Below the pieces are notes generated by a model that saw nothing but the letters and a program-made list of their open reading frames with translations, was not told the DNA's origin and did no database searches. Shown piece after piece: positions 31,409 through 41,076 of a stretch of 64,000 nt of DNA. Each line of letters opens with the position of its first letter. Within the stretch, counting starts at the first letter, position 1. The stretch spans positions 1 through 64,000 of the forward strand of contig JAHFCU010000007.1 of the NCBI GenBank assembly GCA_023249305.1, written 5' to 3'. The DNA is from Gemmatimonadota bacterium (GTDB lineage Bacteria > Gemmatimonadota > Gemmatimonadetes > Gemmatimonadales > Gemmatimonadaceae). A program made the translations under genes and the position numbers.

Positions 31409-32923
31409 TTAGCGCCCCGTCGAGAGCAGGACCATCAGCATCGACGCGCCCGCAGCCGCAGCGACCATGAAGAACGCGATCGTCGCCCCGCATCCCTTCA
31501 TCTTGGTCTCGGCGGGCGGTGCCGCGGCGGCCGCCGGCTTCGCCATGGTGGATTTGCGTGCCTGATCCACGGTCATGGCGGCGATGGCGCGTGTACCGCC
31601 GGTCTCATCGCCAGCGGCGACAAGCGGGCGGAACGTCATCTTGATACCACCAAAGCGGAGGTCCGGCGCGCCTTCCACGCGCTGCTCGCCCTGCACGCGG
31701 CGGCCGCCCACGTACGTGCCGTTCGTGGACTCCTGATCCACGATGAACCAGCCGTTGTCACGCTTCTGGATCTTGGCGTGCGAATCCGAGACGCTCTCGT
31801 CGGTGACGACGACGTCGTTGTGCGCCCCGCGCCCGACGTTCGTGAGCGCAGAGTGGATCTCGAACTTCGTCCCCTTCAGCGGGCCCTCGGCGATGATCTC
31901 GAGCGTCGCAAGCGGTGTGTGTCCCGCCGGCGCGGGCTTCGGCGGCGGCACGGCGACGGGTGCCGGTGCTGGAGGTGGTGCGACTAGCTCGGCGGCGGAC
32001 GCGATCGCCGAGGCGAGGTCGAGACGCACTTCCGGCGCCTTCGGCGGTGCACTCGGAGCCGGCGTCGCACTCGGGGCCGGCGGCACCGCAGGCGTCGGCG
32101 CGGGTGCCGCTGGAGCGCTCGGCGCGACTGGTGCGGCTGGTGCCGACGCCACGGGGACCACAGGCGAAACCGGCGTAGCCGGCGCAGCCGGCGTAGCCGG
32201 CACCGACGAAACTGCGGCAGCCGGCGCTGGTGCCGCGCTCAGTGGCGGTGGCGGGGTCGGCGCCGCCTTTGCCTGGTCGGCGTAGAACCGGAACTCTTCC
32301 GGCCCAATCTTCAACACGTCGCCGCGGCCGAGCACCTGCTTCTGCTCGACGCGCGCGCCGTTGACGAACATGCCGTTGGTGCTCAGGTCCGTCAGTTCGT
32401 ATCCGCCAGGCATCGGAACAATCTCGGCGTGCTTGCGCGACACCTCGGTTGACGGAATGACGATGTCATTCCCGACCTCGCGTCCGATCGTGATTCCGTC
32501 GTCCAGCACGACGTACTCACGGCCATCGGTCAGCGACACCAATCGCCCGCCGCGGGCGAGCGTGGGCTTCGCAGGAACGCCCGCCTTGGCCCGCGCCATC
32601 TCGGCGATCTGCGCGCCCGACACAAACTGCGTGCTCCCACCCTGCTTCACGTCGCCGAATCGAAGCTCCTCGCCCGCCATTTCCAGCTTGTCCCCGTGCA
32701 GAATCGGGCTCGGTTCGACGCCCAACCGCACGCCGTTCACCGAGATGACGGCATCCGAGGAATCACGCCGGATCACCGCGCTGCCGTCGGCGGCCAGGGT
32801 CAGGACGGCCCGCGCCGAGGCGTCGTCGCCTGGAAGCCGGAGGGCGGCTCCGTCATAGCAGCCGACCGTCAGCCCCTCGGCGGGGACGGGATACTGTCTT
32901 CCGTGGAACTGGAGATACGCCAT
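31409..32923 (-). CDS. Double FHA-domain protein with long Ala/Pro linker and C-terminal TM helix
   Basis: ITIGREVGNDIVIPSTEVSRKHAEIVPMPGGYELTDLSTNGMFVNG and TNVGRGAHNDVVVTDESVSDSHAKIQKRDNGWFIVDQESTNGTYVGG. Confidence 0.92.
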   Translation of the reverse strand: MAYLQFHGRQYPVPAEGLTVGCYDGAALRLPGDDASARAVLTLAADGSAVIRRDSSDAVISVNGVRLGVEPSPILHGDKLEMAGEELRFGDVKQGGSTQFVSGAQIAEMARAKAGVPAKPTLARGGRLVSLTDGREYVVLDDGITIGREVGNDIVIPSTEVSRKHAEIVPMPGGYELTDLSTNGMFVNGARVEQKQVLGRGDVLKIGPEEFRFYADQAKAAPTPPPPLSAAPAPAAAVSSVPATPAAPATPVSPVVPVASAPAAPVAPSAPAAPAPTPAVPPAPSATPAPSAPPKAPEVRLDLASAIASAAELVAPPPAPAPVAVPPPKPAPAGHTPLATLEIIAEGPLKGTKFEIHSALTNVGRGAHNDVVVTDESVSDSHAKIQKRDNGWFIVDQESTNGTYVGGRRVQGEQRVEGAPDLRFGGIKMTFRPLVAAGDETGGTRAIAAMTVDQARKSTMAKPAAAAAPPAETKMKGCGATIAFFMVAAAAGASMLMVLLSTGR

Positions 32924-33074
32924 GGCCCCGTGAAGCTACCCGCCGCCGTGAGGGGTGGCAACCCTGTTTCGCCCCGCGATCACCGCTTCATCGGCTCCTC
33001 CTCTCGTGGCGCAATCCCAATGGGCAATGGCCATCGCCAATCCCAATCCGGAAGCCCGATCCTAGATTGCATTC

Positions 33075-35930
33075 GTGCCTGATTTCATCCGCGTCCGGAA
33101 CGCCCGACAACACAACCTGAAGGGCATCAGCGTGGACCTGCCGCGCCGGGCGATCATCGTCGTCACGGGCCCGTCGGGATCGGGCAAGTCCTCCTTCGCG
33201 TTCGATACCATCTACGCGGAAGGGCAGCGCCGCTACGTCGAGTCGCTCTCCGCGTACGCGCGCCAGTTCCTCGAGCGCATGCAGAAGCCGCTCGTGGATT
33301 CCATCGACGGGCTTTCGCCCGCGGTCGCGATCGAGCAGAAGAACCCCGTGCGCACTTCGCGCTCCACGGTCGGCACGGCGACGGAGATCTACGACTACCT
33401 GCGCCTGCTCTGGGCGCGCATCGGCCGCACGCTGTGCCCTATCTGCCAGCGTGAACTGCGCCCCGACACGCCTCAAGGCGCGGCCGACCAGGTGCGCGCG
33501 CTCGCGGCCGGCACGCGGCTCCTCGTGACTTTTCCCTTGCGCCTCTCCGACCTCGTGTCGCACGCCGTCGCGGTGGAGAACCTGCGTGCCGAGGGCTTCG
33601 TGCGCGTCGTGGCCGATGGCATCACATACCACGTCGACGATCTCGGCGGCAATAAACCAAACCTCACGAAGTGTTCCGAAGTGCTTGTCGTCGCTGACCG
33701 GCTCACGCTGGACCCGGCCGAGCGCACGCGTCTCACGGATGCCATCGAGACGGCGTTCCGCGAGGGCGACGGCGACTGCGTGGTGCTCGCGGAGGATCCA
33801 CCGTCCACCGTCGAGCGTCCATCGTCATCCGCTGTTCATCTACCGTCTGCCGTCAGCCGTCTGCCGTCTGCCGTCCGCTTGCGTTTCACCACGCGCTTCG
33901 AATGCCCCGAGCACCACACGCGCGCGCCGCACCCTACGCCGCAGCTCTTTTCGTTCAACAACCCGCGCGGCGCGTGCCCCACCTGCAACGGATTCGGCGC
34001 CACCCTCGAGTACGACCTCGCGCTCATCGTTCCGCACCCCGAGCGCGCTCTGCGCGAGGGGGCCATTGATCCGTGGACCAAACCGCGCTACGACAACAAG
34101 CGCCGCGCCTTGGCCGAAGCCTGCAAGCGCGAGGGAATCCCGATGGACCGCGCGTGGCGCGACCTCGCTGACGGTCAGCGCGAGTTCCTGCTGCGCGGCA
34201 AGGCCAAGGGGTTTCAGGGGATCATCAGGCACCTTGTCGCACTCGAAGAGAAGAAGTACAAGCAGTACATCCGCGTCTTCCTGCGGCAATACCAGTCGGC
34301 GATGACCTGCAAGTCGTGTCACGGGACACGACTGCAGCCGGACGCGTTGAATGTGCGCGTCGGCGGACGGCACATCGCCGAGGTGACGGCGATGCCGGTG
34401 GATTTGCTCAACGCGTGGCTCGACGCGCTGAAGCTCACGCCGAGTGAGCAGGCGATCGCCGCGCACATTTGGCGCGAGGCGAGCGGCCGGGTGCGTTTCC
34501 TCTGCGACGTCGGGCTCACGTACCTGACGCTCGATCGCGCTACGCGCACGCTGTCGGGCGGCGAGGCCCAGCGCATCGCGCTGGCCAACTCGCTCGGCTC
34601 TCGCCTCGTGGACGCACTCTACGTGCTCGACGAGCCGAGCATCGGCCTGCACCCGCGCGATATGGACCGTTTGCTGCGCCTGCTCCAGCGTTTGCGCGAC
34701 GGCGGCAACACCGTGCTTGTCGTCGAGCATGACCTCGACGCGGTGCGCGCCGCGGATTGGATGCTCGAACTCGGCCCCGAGAGCGGCGAACGCGGCGGGC
34801 GCGTGGTGTACAACGGCCCCGCCAAGGATGCCGGCGCCGGATCGCTGACTGGCCAGTACCTCACCGGCGTGCGTGCAATTCCGCTACCCGAGAAGCGTCG
34901 TAAGCCCTCGCGCTGGATGACGCTTGAGGGCGCGCGCGCCCATAATCTCCGCGACGTCACGCTCAAGCTGCCGCTCGGGGTGCTCACCGCGGTCACCGGC
35001 GTTTCCGGCTCGGGCAAGAGCACACTGGTGCATGATGTGTTCTACCACGCGCTCGAGGCCGCGTTGACCGGCGAGCACAGCGCCTCGCTGCATCTCGGCG
35101 AGACGGTCGGCGAGTTTCGGACGCTCACGGGCACCGAGGCGGTCGAGGCCGTCGTGCTCATTGACCAAGAGCCCATCGGGCGCTCGCCGCGGTCGAATCC
35201 GGTGACGTACGTGAAGGCATACGACGAGATCCGGCGCATCTTCGCGTCGCTGCCCGAGGCCCGCGCCCGTCGTTACAAGACGGGGACCTTCTCATTCAAC
35301 GTGGCCGGGGGCCGCTGCGAGAAGTGCGAGGGCGCGGGCGCGATCGCCGTCGAAATGGTCTTCCTCGCCGACGTGTTCGTGCCGTGCGAGGAATGCGACG
35401 GGAAGCGCTTCAAGCCCGACGTGCTCGACGTGAAGTACTTCGGCCGTTCCATCGTCGATGTGCTCGAAATGACGGTCGACGAGGCCATCCGGTTCTTCCC
35501 GTATGAGGAGAAGCTCGGGCAGGCCCTGTGGCATGTGCAGCAGGTGGGGCTCGGGTACCTGCGACTCGGCCAGCCCGCGACCACCCTGTCGGGCGGTGAA
35601 GCGCAGCGTCTGAAGATCGCGCGCGAACTTGCATTCTCATCGCGCAAGGGCGGACGCCGGCTTTACTTGCTCGACGAGCCCACCACCGGATTGCACCTCG
35701 AGGACATTCGCAAGTTGGCGCACGTGCTCGACCAGCTCGTGGAGGCGGGCCACACCGTCGTGCTCATCGAGCACAACCTCGACGTCATCAAGTTGGCGGA
35801 CTGGGTCGTGGACCTCGGTCCTGAGGGCGGCGACGGCGGCGGGCGGTTGGTGGCGACCGGAACGCCAGAGCAAGTGGCCAAGGTGGAGGCGTCGCACACG
35901 GGCAAGTGGCTGCGGACCGTGCTGAAGTAA
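33075..35930 (+). CDS. uvrA: Excinuclease ABC subunit A (UvrA)
   Basis: [40 protein letters not shown]; ATP-binding and signature motifs [12 protein letters not shown] and [12 protein letters not shown]; zinc finger [29 protein letters not shown]. Confidence 0.97.
   Translation: [951 protein letters not shown]
33798..33877. repeat. Heptamer array inside uvrA coding sequence
   Basis: CCACCGT CCACCGT CGAGCGT CCATCGT ... CATCTA CCGTCTG CCGTCAG CCGTCTG CCGTCTG CCGTCCG; encodes [25 protein letters not shown]. Confidence 0.9.
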
Positions 35931-36000
35931 TCATGAATCGTAATCCACATTCCAGATCCTGAATCGGAATCCTGAGTCCATATCATCAATCGTAGTGGGC
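35931..36000. repeat. GATT-type 7+6-bp degenerate repeat downstream of uvrA
   Basis: Minus strand: GATTGAT GATATG GACTCAG GATTCC GATTCAG GATCTG GAATGTG GATTAC GATTCAT GATTACT. Confidence 0.82.
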
Positions 36001-36041
36001 CGCTTGAATTGCCTCTCATCTCGGGGTAATTTTGTCTTTCT

Positions 36042-36113
36042 TCCCGAGTAGCTCAGGGGTAGAGCAGGCGACTGTTAATCGCCGGGTCGGGGGTTCAAAT
36101 CCCTCCTCGGGAG
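36042..36113 (+). tRNA. tRNA-Asn (GTT)
   Basis: TCCCGAGTAGCTCAGGGGTAGAGCAGGCGACTGTTAATCGCCGGGTCGGGGGTTCAAATCCCTCCTCGGGAG: cloverleaf with anticodon loop CTGTTAA. Confidence 0.95.
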
Positions 36114-36394
36114 CTGAATACGTCAGCGGGGCGTCGGCACGACCGGCGTCCCGCTCGTCGTTGTTCCCCGGGGTATTCGGCCCAATAGAGGTATGTAATA
36201 GTCCTCTTTTATCTGACGGCCGCGTCCGTCAAGCGCCCGACTGCGGTGACCGCCGAAAACCGATATTGTGAGCGCGGTCCCGGCACTCGTCCAGATGGTG
36301 AGCGCCGCGTTCCCCACCTCGTGACGCCGTCGGCGACCGGGGCGGCCAGCCTGCGTCCAGTTGTTTCTCGCCACCCCCGCTCGAGGTGATCGCC

Positions 36395-36937
36395 ATGCGC
36401 ATGTCCCCCGCCCTGCTTGCCGCGTTGCTCGCCGTCGTCGTCTGCTCGGCCTGCGGCGGCGCCGCCGATCAAGGCGCCGTTGCAGCCGCCGCACCTCCCG
36501 TTGGCCAGGCTGCCGTGCAGGACAATGAGTCGGCCAAGGACATCGTGAAGATCGCGGTCAGTTCGAAGGACCACACCACGCTCGTCGCGGCGTTGCAGGC
36601 CGCCGACTTGGTGAACTCGCTCGCCAACGCCGGTCCGTTTACTGTGTTCGCCCCCACCAACGCGGCCTTCGACAAGCTGCCGAAGGGCACCGTTGAGGAT
36701 TTGCTCAAGCCCGCGAACAAGGAGAAGTTGCGCCTCGTGCTGCAGCACCACGTCACGACGTCCGCGCTCGACGTGGATCAGTTCAGCGATGACCAGGTGG
36801 TGTCCATGGCCGATGGAACGAACGCGACGATTCACAAGAAAGGCGCCGACACGTTCATCAACGAGGCCAAGATCGTGGGGTCCGTGCGCGGCTCCAATGG
36901 CATGGTGCACGTGATCGATGGCGTGCTGGTGCCCTAG
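36395..36937 (+). CDS. Fasciclin (FAS1) domain lipoprotein
   Basis: Lipobox AVVVCSACGG; LVAALQAADLVNSLANAGPFTVFAPTNAAFDKLPKGTVEDLLKPANKEKLRLVLQHHV...GMVHVIDGVLVP. Confidence 0.93.
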   Translation: MRMSPALLAALLAVVVCSACGGAADQGAVAAAAPPVGQAAVQDNESAKDIVKIAVSSKDHTTLVAALQAADLVNSLANAGPFTVFAPTNAAFDKLPKGTVEDLLKPANKEKLRLVLQHHVTTSALDVDQFSDDQVVSMADGTNATIHKKGADTFINEAKIVGSVRGSNGMVHVIDGVLVP

Positions 36938-37085
36938 GCACAGAGAGAAACAGAGAACAACAGAGCACAACAGAAGAGAAGAGACGGCGGGGCCGCCCTC
37001 GGGCGCGTCCCGCCCTTCTCTTATACGTTATTGCTGTGTTCTGTTGTTCACTGTTGTACTCGGTTGTTCTCTGTGTCTCTCTGCC
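36938..37085. repeat. Large imperfect intergenic palindrome with ~10-bp repetitive arms and GC-rich terminator-like core
   Basis: Left arm GGCACAGAGAGAAACAGAGAACAACAGAGCACAACAG. Reverse complement of right arm GGCAGAGAGACACAGAGAACAACCGAGTACAACAG. Inner AAGAGAAG.../...CTTCTCTT pair. Confidence 0.8.
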
Positions 37086-37090
37086 CCGCC

Positions 37091-38149
37091 ATGCGCATCC
37101 TTCACGTCCTCAACCACGCCGACCGGATCGGCAACGGCATCGTGAACGTCGCCGTTGACCTCGCGTGCGTGCAGGCGCGCGACGGCCATGATGTCTGGAT
37201 GGCGTCAACGGGCGGGGCGTACGAGGCGCTCCTCTCGCGGTACGGAGTTCGCCACGTGCGCATGGACCAGGCGCGTCGGCCCATGACGCTGCTGCGCGCC
37301 ATCATCAACTTGCGCGCCCTCTTGCGTCGCGAGCGCATCGAGATCGTGCATGCGCACATGGTCACGGGCTACGTGCTCGCCCGCCTCCTGCGACCCTTCG
37401 CGTCGTGGCGTCTCGTCGCCAGCGTCCACAACGAATGGCAGCGCAGCTCGAATCTGATGCGCGGTGCCGACCGTATCATCACGGTCAGCGAGGAAGCGAT
37501 CGGGCGGATGGTGGCGCGCGGTATGCCGCGCAGCCGACTGCGCGCCGTGCGCAATAGTGCTATTGGCAGTCCGCGGTTCGAGGGCGCCGCTGAAACCGCG
37601 GTGACGCTCCGCCAACCGTCCGTCGTCACGATCGCCGGCATGTACGAACGCAAGGGCATCGCCGATCTCATCGCGGCCTTCAATGTGCTTGGCCCGCGCT
37701 ACGTCGATGCGCACCTGTACATCGTCGGCGAGGGCCCCGATCGGCCGCGCTTCGCGGCGCTGGCGCGTGCGTCAGCGGCGCGCGATCGCATCCACTTCGA
37801 GGGATTCCAGCCCTCGCCGTACCCGTACCTGCGTGCAGCCACGCTCTTCGTGCTTGCCTCGCACGCCGAGCCCTTCGGCCTCGTGCTCGCCGAGGCCCGC
37901 GACTGCGGATGCGCCATCATCGCCACGAACGTGGACGGTGCGCCCGAACCACTCGACGGTGGGCGCGCCGGTCTCCTGGTGCCGCCGCACGACCCCGAGG
38001 CGCTCGCCTCTGCGATGACACGCCTGCTCGACGATCCCGCGGAGCGTGATCGCTGGCGCGCCGCGGCGCGTGAAAACCTCGAGTGGCTGCGCATCGACCG
38101 GCAGCACGAGGAGACGTTGGCGGTTTATCGGGACGCGCGCACGAGCTAG
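37091..38149 (+). CDS. GT4-family glycosyltransferase
   Basis: MRILHVLNHADRIGNGIVNVAVDLACVQARDGHDVW; VTIAGMYERKGIADLIAAF; SHAEPFGLVLAEARDCGCAIIATNVDGAPEPLDGGRAGLLVPP. Confidence 0.93.
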   Translation: MRILHVLNHADRIGNGIVNVAVDLACVQARDGHDVWMASTGGAYEALLSRYGVRHVRMDQARRPMTLLRAIINLRALLRRERIEIVHAHMVTGYVLARLLRPFASWRLVASVHNEWQRSSNLMRGADRIITVSEEAIGRMVARGMPRSRLRAVRNSAIGSPRFEGAAETAVTLRQPSVVTIAGMYERKGIADLIAAFNVLGPRYVDAHLYIVGEGPDRPRFAALARASAARDRIHFEGFQPSPYPYLRAATLFVLASHAEPFGLVLAEARDCGCAIIATNVDGAPEPLDGGRAGLLVPPHDPEALASAMTRLLDDPAERDRWRAAARENLEWLRIDRQHEETLAVYRDARTS

Positions 38150-38199
38150 GCCGCGCAAGTCACGTACGCCCGGGCGCGTGACGCGGAAGTCGAGCCGTC

Positions 38200-38802
38200 C
38201 TACTCCCGCCGGAATTCGCCCGACGGGCGCAGCGGTGCGTTGAAGAACTCGGTAATCTCGTCCGCCGACCCGAGGCCCCACAGCACGCGCCCGTCAGGCC
38301 GCACAAGCCGCGGCACGCCGCCGAGCCGGCGCGTGACCCAGTCCATGTCCCACTCATCGGCGAGGCGATGGCCGGCAGGCCCGTCAAGGTCCACCCAGCC
38401 CGGAACGCCGGACCACGACGCGACGGCATTGATCACGCCGCCGTCGGCGATGTCCTCCCCGCGCACCCAGAGCGCCGCACCCAACGCCCGGCGGAACGCC
38501 GCGGCGCGGAGCGCATGCTGCCGGTGCACCGCCGCGATCGCGGCGATCGCGCGCCGCGTGTTCGGCTTGACGGGTGGCGCGGTGATCGCGACGTCCGGCG
38601 CCGCCCGCCGCACCGCGTCCACGTCGTCCTCGAGCGCGCGCATCACGCGCCGGTCGCCCAGGCGTGACGGCACGGGGAGCGACGGATCATGCTGCACCCC
38701 ATGCCAGTCGCACCGGTGCATCAAGCCGAGCACCTCGAGCCGCGCCGTCAACGCATAGCTGAACGGGCAGTTGAGGTCGGCGTAGAGCATCGCGGTCACC
38801 AT
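38200..38802 (-). CDS. DsbA/HCCA-isomerase-like thioredoxin-fold protein
   Basis: 201 codons from ATG 38802: MLYADLNCPFSYALTARLE...GVPGWVDLDG...GGVPRLVRPDGRVLWGLGSADEI. Confidence 0.65.
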   Translation of the reverse strand: MVTAMLYADLNCPFSYALTARLEVLGLMHRCDWHGVQHDPSLPVPSRLGDRRVMRALEDDVDAVRRAAPDVAITAPPVKPNTRRAIAAIAAVHRQHALRAAAFRRALGAALWVRGEDIADGGVINAVASWSGVPGWVDLDGPAGHRLADEWDMDWVTRRLGGVPRLVRPDGRVLWGLGSADEITEFFNAPLRPSGEFRRE

Positions 38803-38993
38803 CGGCGCAGCGCGCGGCGAGTGTGGTGAACCGTCGGGACTGTACGACGATGAGGCTGCAAAGTGCGCGAGGTCATGAGCGTCGTGAGAAGTTACGCGCA
38901 TTCGGGGCAACGTTCTACTTCCGCGCGGCGCCGTGCGGCCCCGAGGTTCGCGGGCCGATACCGAAAACGACGCGCCGCGCGCATCTTTGTCGC

Positions 38994-39482
38994 ATGCCCA
39001 ATCCACCCTTGGTCGGCGTCATCATGGGGAGCGTGAGTGACCTCGAGTCTCTCGCCCCCGCCTTCGAGATGCTCGAGACATTCGGCGTCCCGTACGAGAA
39101 GGCCGTCATTTCCGCCCACCGCACGCCCGACTGGTTGTTTGAGTGGGCCGGGAGCGCGGAGTCGCGCGGGCTGATGGTCATCATCGCGGCCGCCGGCGCC
39201 GCTGCAGCCCTTCCGGGCATGGTCGCCGCCCTGACGCTCGTCCCCGTCCTCGGCGTGCCGCTGCCCGCGACAGCACTCAATGGTGTGGACGCCCTGCTCT
39301 CCATCGTGCAGATGCCGGCCGGCGTTCCCGTCGGCACGCTCGCCATCGGCAAGCCGGGCGCGGCGAACGCGGGCATCCTGGCCGCCGAGATAATCGGTGC
39401 GCAACGTCCCGAAGTGCGCGAGCGCATTCGCGCCTGGCGTGCAAAGCGCGCCGCCGCGGCCCGCGAACAGAAGCTCCCCTGA
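38994..39482 (+). CDS. purE: N5-carboxyaminoimidazole ribonucleotide mutase PurE
   Basis: VGVIMGSVSDLESLAPAFEMLETFGVPYEKAVISAHRTPDWLFEWA...IIAAAGAAAALPGMVAALTLVPVLGVPLP. Confidence 0.96.
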   Translation: MPNPPLVGVIMGSVSDLESLAPAFEMLETFGVPYEKAVISAHRTPDWLFEWAGSAESRGLMVIIAAAGAAAALPGMVAALTLVPVLGVPLPATALNGVDALLSIVQMPAGVPVGTLAIGKPGAANAGILAAEIIGAQRPEVRERIRAWRAKRAAAAREQKLP

Positions 39483-39490
39483 ACGGCGGC

Positions 39491-39928
39491 ATGCCGCCGA
39501 CATTTCGCGAGCTCGACGAGAAGGAGTGCACCGCCTTGCTCGCGGCGCACCACGTGGGCCGCATCGCGTTCAGCTATCACGACAGGGTGGACATCGAGCC
39601 CATCCACTACGTGTGGTCCGACGGATGGATTTACGGCCGCACCAGCGAGGGCACGAAGCTCCGCGCGCTGGCGCGCAACCGCTGGGTCGCGTTCGAGATT
39701 GACGAGGTGGACGCGCTCTTCGACTGGCGGAGCGTTGTGCTGAAGGGCGCGCTGTACCTGCTCACGCCCAACGGCGAGGGACCGCTAAACGGTGAGTGGG
39801 AGCACGCGGTTTCGCTGCTGCGCCGCAGCGTCCCCGAGGCATTTACCGCCGAGGACCCGACGCCCGGGCGTGCGATGGTCTTCCGCATTCACGCCGACAA
39901 GGTCACAGGACGCGCCGCGACACCGTAG
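39491..39928 (+). CDS. Pyridoxamine 5'-phosphate oxidase family protein
   Basis: FRELDEKECTALLAAHHVGRIAFSYHDRVDIEPIHYVWSDGWIYGRTSEGTKLRALARNRWVAFEID. Confidence 0.85.
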   Translation: MPPTFRELDEKECTALLAAHHVGRIAFSYHDRVDIEPIHYVWSDGWIYGRTSEGTKLRALARNRWVAFEIDEVDALFDWRSVVLKGALYLLTPNGEGPLNGEWEHAVSLLRRSVPEAFTAEDPTPGRAMVFRIHADKVTGRAATP

Positions 39929-39951
39929 CGCGGGTGCGGCGACGGCCCCGA

Positions 39952-41076
39952 CTACTTGCCGCGCCCGAAGCGCTTGAGGATCTCGCGCACCTTGTCGAGC
40001 GGAATCGCCTCAACCGTGCGGCCGTTTCCCGACACCGTTGTCGCTTGAAACAGCGAGTTGTATATCGCCTCTTCCGTGGCCTCGACCACCGCCTCGAAGA
40101 CACCAGAGACGTCTTCGTTGGCCAGTTCGGTGGTCTGCAGTCGCGTCGCGTTATAGGCGCGTCGCACCTCCTTCGCCGTCGAGAATGCGATGACGTAGTC
40201 GCCGCTGCCGTTTGACGCGGAGGAACCAGTGCGGCCCAGTCCCATCATCGCGCGCGACGCAACTCGCCGCAGGTTGCGATCGCTGAGCGGCGCGTCGGTG
40301 GCAACGACCATCATGATCGAGCCGTCGCCGCCATCGCGCGAGAGTGCGTCCTTGAACGAGTACTGCCCCAGTTCCTGTCCCACCGGCGCGCCAGCAACCT
40401 GCAGCACGCCGCCAAAGTTCGTTTGCACCAAGACTCCCACGGTGTACCCGCCGAGTGACTTGGGCAGGACGCGCGACGAGGTTCCAATGCCGCCCTTCCA
40501 ACCGAACGCCACGGTGCCCTGCCCCGCCCCGACGCTCCCCTCCGCAACCGGACCGGCTGCGGCACCTTCCAGCGCCTGCCGAACCTGTGCCGCGGTGATC
40601 GGGCGCGCGCGGATGTTGTTCAGCACCCCGTCGTTCGTCTCGCCCACTACGGGATTGATCGAACGAATTCGCTCCATCCCCGGCTTCGCCAGCATCCACT
40701 CGGCCATTGCGTCGGCCGCTTTCCACGTGCACAGCGTGCAGGTCAGCAAGATTGGCGTCTCCAGTTCGCCGAGCTCATTCACCTGCGAGATACCGGTGAG
40801 CTTGCCGAAGCCGTTGCCGACGTGGATCGCCGCCGGCACCCGTTCGAGGTACGCGTTGCCTTCGTGCGGGACAATCGCGGTGATGCCGGTGCGCACATCG
40901 GCGCCTTCCGTCACCGTGACGTGGCCCACGCGTACACCCGCGACGTCAGTGATCGCGTTGTTGGCTCCCGGGGCGAAGATACCCGGCACGACGCCGAGGT
41001 CGCGGGCGCGCGCGCGCTGTGCAGGAAGCGAGGTCGTCATGGCGGCGATGAGCAAGACGATGGGGAGAGGACGCAT
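39952..41076 (-). CDS. Peptidase S58 (DmpA/P1 aminopeptidase family), secreted
   Basis: Signal-like N-terminus; ITDVAGVRVGHVTVTEG, TGITAIVPHEGN, VGETNDGVLNNIRARPIT, GTVAFGWKGGIGTSSRVLP, APVGQELG. Confidence 0.9.
   Translation of the reverse strand: MRPLPIVLLIAAMTTSLPAQRARARDLGVVPGIFAPGANNAITDVAGVRVGHVTVTEGADVRTGITAIVPHEGNAYLERVPAAIHVGNGFGKLTGISQVNELGELETPILLTCTLCTWKAADAMAEWMLAKPGMERIRSINPVVGETNDGVLNNIRARPITAAQVRQALEGAAAGPVAEGSVGAGQGTVAFGWKGGIGTSSRVLPKSLGGYTVGVLVQTNFGGVLQVAGAPVGQELGQYSFKDALSRDGGDGSIMMVVATDAPLSDRNLRRVASRAMMGLGRTGSSASNGSGDYVIAFSTAKEVRRAYNATRLQTTELANEDVSGVFEAVVEATEEAIYNSLFQATTVSGNGRTVEAIPLDKVREILKRFGRGK

Noticed and set aside
36032-36271. 79-aa ORF (MSFFPSSSGVEQATVNRRVGGSNPSSGA...)
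   Set aside because: Translation of the tRNA-Asn gene, a common false ORF.
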